Shown here: one piece after another, positions 5,641 through 8,815 of the stretch | Layout of the letters: each line of letters begins with the position of its first letter | How positions within the stretch are numbered: position 1 is the stretch's first letter | From: an uncultured Oscillospiraceae bacterium | GTDB lineage: Bacteria; Bacillota; Clostridia; Oscillospirales; Oscillospiraceae | Direction: 5' to 3' | DNA length: 8,815 bases | Assembly (NCBI GenBank): GCA_900762005.1 | Contig: CAAFEV010000171.1 | Span: 1 to 8,815, forward strand | Made by a program: the position numbers and the translations under genes | The notes under the pieces: model-generated | Told to the model about the DNA's origin: nothing | Seen by the model: the letters and a program-made list of their open reading frames with translations, nothing else | Databases searched by the model: none

Positions 5641-7854
5641 ATGAGAGTATTACACCTGATTTCCGGCGGTGACGTCGGCGGCGCGAAAACCCATGTTTTA
5701 TCGCTTGTGGCAGGTCTGAACAAGACAGAAACGGTGCATTTGGTCTGCTTTATCGAGGGCGAATTCTCGGCGGAGGCGCGGCAACTCGGCATTCCGACAA
5801 CGGTCATGCCCGAGGCGAACCTGCTGCGTGTGCGCAAGCGTCTTTTGGCAATGCTGCGGCACGACGGCTATCAGGTCATCCACTGCCACGGCGCACGCGC
5901 CAATCTCATGGGGCTGCTGCTGCGGAAAAAGGCGCATATTCCGGTCATCTCCACTGTCCACAGCGACTACCGTCTGGATTATCTGGGCAGACCGCTTGCC
6001 GCCCTGACCTACGGGAATATCAACAAGCTCGCCCTGCCGCGCTTTGACGCTTGGGTCGGTGTTTCGCCGGGGATGACACGGCTGCTAATCTCCCGCGGCT
6101 TCAATCCGCAAAGAATTTATACGCTTTATAACGGCATTGACTTTTCACGGGAGCTGCACCCGCTGTCCCGCAAAGCGTATTTTGAGCGCATCGGGCTGAA
6201 AACGCAGGAGGATACGGTGGTTTTCGGCATCGCTGCGCGGATATCGCCGGTCAAGGATATGACCACGCTCATCCGCGCCTTTGCCGCCGCGCAGAAGCAA
6301 TGCCCGCAAATGCGTCTGGCAATTGCGGGCGAGGGCGAGCAGGAGACGGAAATCCGCACGCTTGCCGCCGACCTGTGCCCGAAAGGAACAGTGCTGTTCG
6401 CGGGCTGGGAACAGGATATCGACAGCTTTTACAACGCCCTCGATGTCAATCTGCTGACCTCTCTGTCTGAAACCTTCCCCTATGCGCTCACGGAGGGCGC
6501 ACGGATGCACTGCGCGACCATTGCCTCCGCAGTCGGCGGCGTGCCGTATCTGATTGACGACGGCGTGAATGGTTTGCTTTTTGAGCCACAGGACGCTGCC
6601 GCGCTGACCGCGCATATGGTGCGCTTGGCGGGTGACAGAGAACTGCGTGAGCATATGGCGCAGGCACTTTATGAAAAGACCAAGCGTGAGTTTTCTCTGG
6701 ATGCCATGCTTGACAGGCAAAAATCAATTTACGAGACCATCATCCGCCGCGCAGGACGGCTGCCGACACAGCGCGACGGTGCGCTTATCTGCGGTGCTTA
6801 CGGCAAGGGCAACAGCGGCGACGACGCGATATTAAGCTCTATCGTCGAGCAACTGCACCGCATTGACCCCGATTTGCCGATATGCGCTCTGAGCCGTGAC
6901 CCTCGCGATACCTGCCTGAGCGCACGTGTGGACTCGATTTACATCTTCAACATTTGGAAAATCGGCAGATACCTGCGCCATACGCGGCTGTATATCAGCG
7001 GCGGCGGCACTCTGGTGCAGGACGCGACAAGTACACGCTCCCTGCTGTATTATCTGTTCAGCATACGGCAAGCGGCGAGAAACGGCTGCCGCGTGATGCT
7101 CTACGGTTGCGGCGTCGGACCGATTTCCCGTCCGCGCAACCGCAAACGGGCGGCAAAAATTCTGGATAAATACGCCGATGTTATTTCCGTGCGTGACCGT
7201 TATTCGCTGGATACTCTGCATGAGTTGGGAATCGCAAAGCCCGAAATTCATCTCAACGCCGACCCGGCACTGCTAATGGACCCTCCCGACACCGAGGAGA
7301 TGCGTGCCTATCTGCGGCGCAGCGGAATTGACGAGCACAAGCGGTACATGATGCTTGCCGTGCGTCCTTGGCAGGGCTTTGAGGAAAAGATACCCGCCCT
7401 TGCCGCCGTCTGCGATTACGTTCACAGTGAGTACGGGCTGGAGCCGCTGCTCTATGCCATGGAGCCGCAGCGCGACGAGGCGGCGGTGCAGGCTGTCTCC
7501 AAACGCATTCATTGCGTTCATCTGTGCCTGAATGCCGGCAGTGACGGCGCGGAGGTGCTCTCGCTGATAAAACGGATGTCGCTCGTGGTGTCTATGCGTC
7601 TGCATACTCTGATTTTTGCATCCGGACAGGGCGTGCCGATGGTCGGTATTGTCTATGACCCGAAGGTCAGCGGCTTTCTGGACTATCTCGGGCAGGAGCT
7701 CTATCTGCCGTTAGAGCAGGTGAATGCCGCCGCAGTGTGTGATTTAATCGATGCGGCAATGGCACAGCAGCCCTTTGAGGCGGAAAATATTGAACGTCTG
7801 CGCCGTCTTGCCGCCGAAAACGAAACTCTGGCCCAACGTCTTTTGGAGTGTTAA
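5641..7854 (+). CDS. csaB: Fused GT4 glycosyltransferase and CsaB-type polysaccharide pyruvyltransferase
   Basis: This 737-residue soluble protein has two enzymes in one chain. Residues 1-~365 are a GT-B retaining glycosyltransferase of family 4: N-terminal SGGDVGGAKTHVL (8-20), HCHGARAN (81-88), donor-site R200 and K205, and the nucleotide-sugar EX7E motif at E277 and E285, followed by GGVPYLIDDGVNGLLF (299-314). Residues ~380-737 are CsaB-like: GAYGKGNSGDDAIL (385-398), SGGGTLVQD (453-461), SVRD (516-519), SMRLH (651-655) and YDPKVSGF (672-679). CsaB transfers pyruvate from phosphoenolpyruvate to a sugar (N-acetylmannosamine in Bacillus) of the secondary cell-wall polymer, making the ketal bound by SLH domains. 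The short linker (~366-380) contains no stop or in-frame start codon, so it is a genuine fusion; the two are separate proteins in classical Bacillus systems. The natural inference is that the GT4 half adds the sugar that the second half pyruvylates. GGAG (5629-5632) lies 8 nt before the ATG. Confidence 0.93.
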   Translation: MRVLHLISGGDVGGAKTHVLSLVAGLNKTETVHLVCFIEGEFSAEARQLGIPTTVMPEANLLRVRKRLLAMLRHDGYQVIHCHGARANLMGLLLRKKAHIPVISTVHSDYRLDYLGRPLAALTYGNINKLALPRFDAWVGVSPGMTRLLISRGFNPQRIYTLYNGIDFSRELHPLSRKAYFERIGLKTQEDTVVFGIAARISPVKDMTTLIRAFAAAQKQCPQMRLAIAGEGEQETEIRTLAADLCPKGTVLFAGWEQDIDSFYNALDVNLLTSLSETFPYALTEGARMHCATIASAVGGVPYLIDDGVNGLLFEPQDAAALTAHMVRLAGDRELREHMAQALYEKTKREFSLDAMLDRQKSIYETIIRRAGRLPTQRDGALICGAYGKGNSGDDAILSSIVEQLHRIDPDLPICALSRDPRDTCLSARVDSIYIFNIWKIGRYLRHTRLYISGGGTLVQDATSTRSLLYYLFSIRQAARNGCRVMLYGCGVGPISRPRNRKRAAKILDKYADVISVRDRYSLDTLHELGIAKPEIHLNADPALLMDPPDTEEMRAYLRRSGIDEHKRYMMLAVRPWQGFEEKIPALAAVCDYVHSEYGLEPLLYAMEPQRDEAAVQAVSKRIHCVHLCLNAGSDGAEVLSLIKRMSLVVSMRLHTLIFASGQGVPMVGIVYDPKVSGFLDYLGQELYLPLEQVNAAAVCDLIDAAMAQQPFEAENIERLRRLAAENETLAQRLLEC

Positions 7855-7922
7855 CGGCGATAAGTGCTCCGTCCGCATCCGCCGCGCCTGCATTTTGCTG
7901 CCGCGCACTCACCGGAATCCGG

Positions 7923-7967
7923 AAAAATGCCCTGCACGAAGTGAGAACCACCATTCGTGCAGGGCAT
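7923..7967 (-). terminator. Terminator for leftward transcription of the PAP2-like gene
   Basis: A perfect 14-bp stem (7927-7940 with 7954-7967; arm ATGCCCTGCACGAA) encloses a 13-nt loop. Read leftward it is followed directly by a run of T (TTTTTCC, from 7927 down), giving a classic intrinsic terminator. Rightward there is no T-run. It lies about 155 nt past the stop of the PAP2-like gene. The tail runs into a short palindrome, CCGGAATCCGG (7912-7922). Confidence 0.82.
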
Positions 7968-8026
7968 AGCTATCAATACTCTGTTATCCGTGATTGGGAA
8001 AATAAAGCACAAAATCTCCGTTCAGA

Positions 8027-8070
8027 CCTCTCCTTCGGCAAAAAACGCCGCGGAGAGGATTTGCAATTTT
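8027..8070 (+). terminator. Probable terminator for the GT4-CsaB transcript
   Basis: CCTCTCC (8027-8033) pairs with GGAGAGG (8052-8058), with an inner GGC/GCC helix around an A-rich loop. The T-rich tract ATTTGCAATTTT follows. An alternative arm, TCTCCG (8015-8020), can pair with CGGAGA (8051-8056). It is weaker than the other terminators here, and lies about 170 nt past the CsaB stop. Confidence 0.5.
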
Positions 8071-8089
8071 GACTGATTTCTGCTATACT
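8061..8089 (+). promoter_or_regulatory. Orphan rightward promoter, antisense to the PAP2-like gene
   Basis: TTGCAA (8061-8066) is followed after 17 nt by TATACT (8084-8089), with TGC immediately before it (extended -10). Transcription would start near 8096 and run into the antisense strand of the PAP2-like gene from its 3' end. No convincing rightward gene follows. Confidence 0.55.
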
Positions 8090-8122
8090 TAAAGATAATT
8101 TCCAATCACTCGGCACCCTGCG

Positions 8123-8698
8123 TCAGCGCGGTAGGAAGAACACACAGCAAAGCACCATGGCAACCACGGGAATGACCGCGCCGACAAAAAGCTGCAAGCC
8201 GCTGTGCCTTCCCAGCTTCCGGCTCGACCAAATAATCGGCGTGAGCAGAAGATAGCCGAGGAAGAACCACGGGCTGACGAATGCCGAGAGCATCGCAATC
8301 GGTCCGGAGCAGCCGCAGCTATGTCCGCTTGCCTTGAAGTGCAGCAGGGTACAGACGGCAAGACTGATGCCGGAGAGCAGATATGTGCCGAACAGCACGC
8401 ATTCTGTCGGACTACCGCCGCCCAGAACCCCCGTCAGAAAACCGACGAGATAGCCGACAACGGAAAAAACAATGGCTAGATTCCGCTGCCCGTCGCGCCC
8501 TTTTGCCCGCAGGGCAGGCACCAGTGCCGCAACCGGATACGCCAAAAGCGGTAAGATGGTCAGATAACCGATTGCCAACCCGAAATGCAGTACAGAGGCG
8601 AAAGCATTCGGAACGAGAAGATAGAGAAGAGTGCACAGGATTGCCGCGAAGAACGGTGCTGTGGTAATCACCCGAATCAGCTTTGCAATTTTTTTCAT
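8123..8698 (-). CDS. PAP2-like small integral membrane protein with altered catalytic motifs
   Basis: This 191-residue protein has about six transmembrane helices (near 11-30, 35-60, 74-93, 100-118, 133-156, 167-188). The start at 8698 (MKKIAKLIRV) is chosen because GGGAGG (8706-8711) lies 7 nt upstream and the basic N-terminus leads straight into the first helix. An earlier in-frame ATG at 8791 lacks this. KASGHSCG (122-129) resembles PAP2 motif 2 (PSGH), and SSRKLGRH (158-165) resembles motif 3 (SRxxxxxH), in the right order and spacing for a PAP2-superfamily phosphatase acting on membrane lipid pyrophosphates. However, the arginine is one position off, the aspartate normally four residues after the histidine is Gln169 (HSGLQ), and motif 1 is unclear (KGRDGQR, 66-72). 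It may be a divergent or inactive relative, or simply an unknown membrane protein. It is monocistronic in this window. Confidence 0.8.
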   Translation of the reverse strand: MKKIAKLIRVITTAPFFAAILCTLLYLLVPNAFASVLHFGLAIGYLTILPLLAYPVAALVPALRAKGRDGQRNLAIVFSVVGYLVGFLTGVLGGGSPTECVLFGTYLLSGISLAVCTLLHFKASGHSCGCSGPIAMLSAFVSPWFFLGYLLLTPIIWSSRKLGRHSGLQLFVGAVIPVVAMVLCCVFFLPR

Positions 8699-8730
8699 AA
8701 CGGAACCTCCCGAGACGATTGCAGTTATCT

Positions 8731-8746
8731 CTGTCGGAATCGACAG
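8731..8746. promoter_or_regulatory. Palindrome upstream of the PAP2-like gene, possible operator or leader hairpin
   Basis: CTGTCG-GAAT-CGACAG is a perfect 6-bp inverted repeat, 33 nt upstream of the start codon. It is flanked by direct copies of TTATCT at 8725-8730 and 8751-8756. A possible leftward -10 GATAAT lies at 8750-8755, but I could not pair it with a convincing -35. If that -10 is real, the palindrome covers the transcription start, where a repressor would bind. Confidence 0.45.
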
Positions 8747-8815
8747 GGAATTATCTACCCTCACTTTACACCAAACACAGCGAAAATGCACCCTACCAAG
8801 CGGGGAACAATGCTC

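Larger units (their letters stand above)
7990..8109. repeat. Long-range inverted repeat bounding a 120-bp intergenic block
   Basis: GTGATTGG (7990-7997) and CCAATCAC (8102-8109) are perfect inverted copies. With a one-base bulge the match continues three more pairs (GAAA / TTTC side). The block between holds the rightward terminator hairpin and an orphan promoter. It could be the basal stem of a structured RNA or the ends of a small intergenic element; eight bases alone could also be chance. Confidence 0.35.

Noticed and set aside
5603..5642. Consensus TTGACA at 5603-5608 and TATAAT at 5637-5642 as the promoter of the GT4-CsaB gene
   Set aside because: The spacing is 28 nt, far from 17, and the TATAAT overlaps the ATG. 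Transcription would begin inside the conserved N-terminus (RVLHLISGGD). It is probably a coincidence of the start context.
7927..7967. The 14-bp hairpin as the terminator of the CsaB gene
   Set aside because: Reading rightward it is followed by AGCTATCAATA, with no T-run. The T-run is on the leftward side, so it fits the opposite strand.
8204..8667. Rightward open frames opposite the PAP2-like gene
   Set aside because: Their products are Arg/Gln/Glu-rich, low in hydrophobic structure and without ribosome binding sites. They are shadows of the leftward membrane-protein gene, so the orphan promoter at 8061 is left without a coding target.
8731..8746. CTGT-N8-ACAG as a LexA (SOS) box
   Set aside because: It fits the gammaproteobacterial consensus, but Firmicute LexA recognises a GAAC-N4-GTTC type site, and the gene is not an SOS-type gene.
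8801..8815. Possible rightward gene start, GGGGAACA then ATG at 8810
   Set aside because: Only two codons are visible and there is no clear upstream promoter, so it cannot be supported.

Overview
The window looks like chromosomal DNA from a Gram-positive Clostridia-type Firmicute, probably near the Oscillospiraceae/Ruminococcaceae. This is an inference from several things: AGGAGG-like ribosome binding sites before almost every gene, sigma-A-type promoters, a DUF4330 / O-antigen-ligase-like / CsaB gene set typical of Firmicutes, and slightly GC-rich DNA. I saw no mobile element, CRISPR array, tRNA or rRNA.

Left block (1-3303, all on the minus strand): an extended -10 promoter at 3275-3303 drives a MATE-family transporter. 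It is followed by a 29-nt-overlapping MsbA-like ABC exporter with a GTG start, then by the first 15 codons of an unidentified gene that runs off the left edge. This reads as an efflux operon.

Central block (3359-7854): a divergent cell-surface polysaccharide locus. Leftward run a DUF4330 membrane-anchored protein and, overlapping it by 4 nt (ATGA), an O-antigen ligase/polymerase-like (Wzy_C) multispanning protein, closed by a strong terminator at 3359-3399. Rightward runs a 737-aa protein fusing a GT4 glycosyltransferase to a CsaB-type polysaccharide pyruvyltransferase. CsaB pyruvylates the secondary cell-wall polymer that SLH-domain surface proteins bind. The likely division of labour is sugar addition plus pyruvylation in the cytosol (fusion), and polymerisation or ligation of the lipid-linked glycan outside (Wzy_C protein), with DUF4330 as an accessory of unknown role. 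The 170-nt divergent region has an unusual layout: the best promoters for the two directions face each other, with mirror-image TATAATA boxes and start points only a few bases apart.

Right block (7855-8815): a 268-nt convergent intergenic region has two hairpins whose T-tracts serve opposite strands, a well-formed rightward promoter with no gene to serve, and a long-range inverted repeat. Beyond it lies a leftward gene for a small six-helix membrane protein resembling PAP2 phosphatases but with altered catalytic motifs. Its upstream region carries a palindrome. The 94 bases at the right edge hold no gene I can support.

The most noteworthy items are the GT4-CsaB fusion, the face-to-face promoter pair, the orphan antisense promoter, and the degenerate PAP2-like protein.
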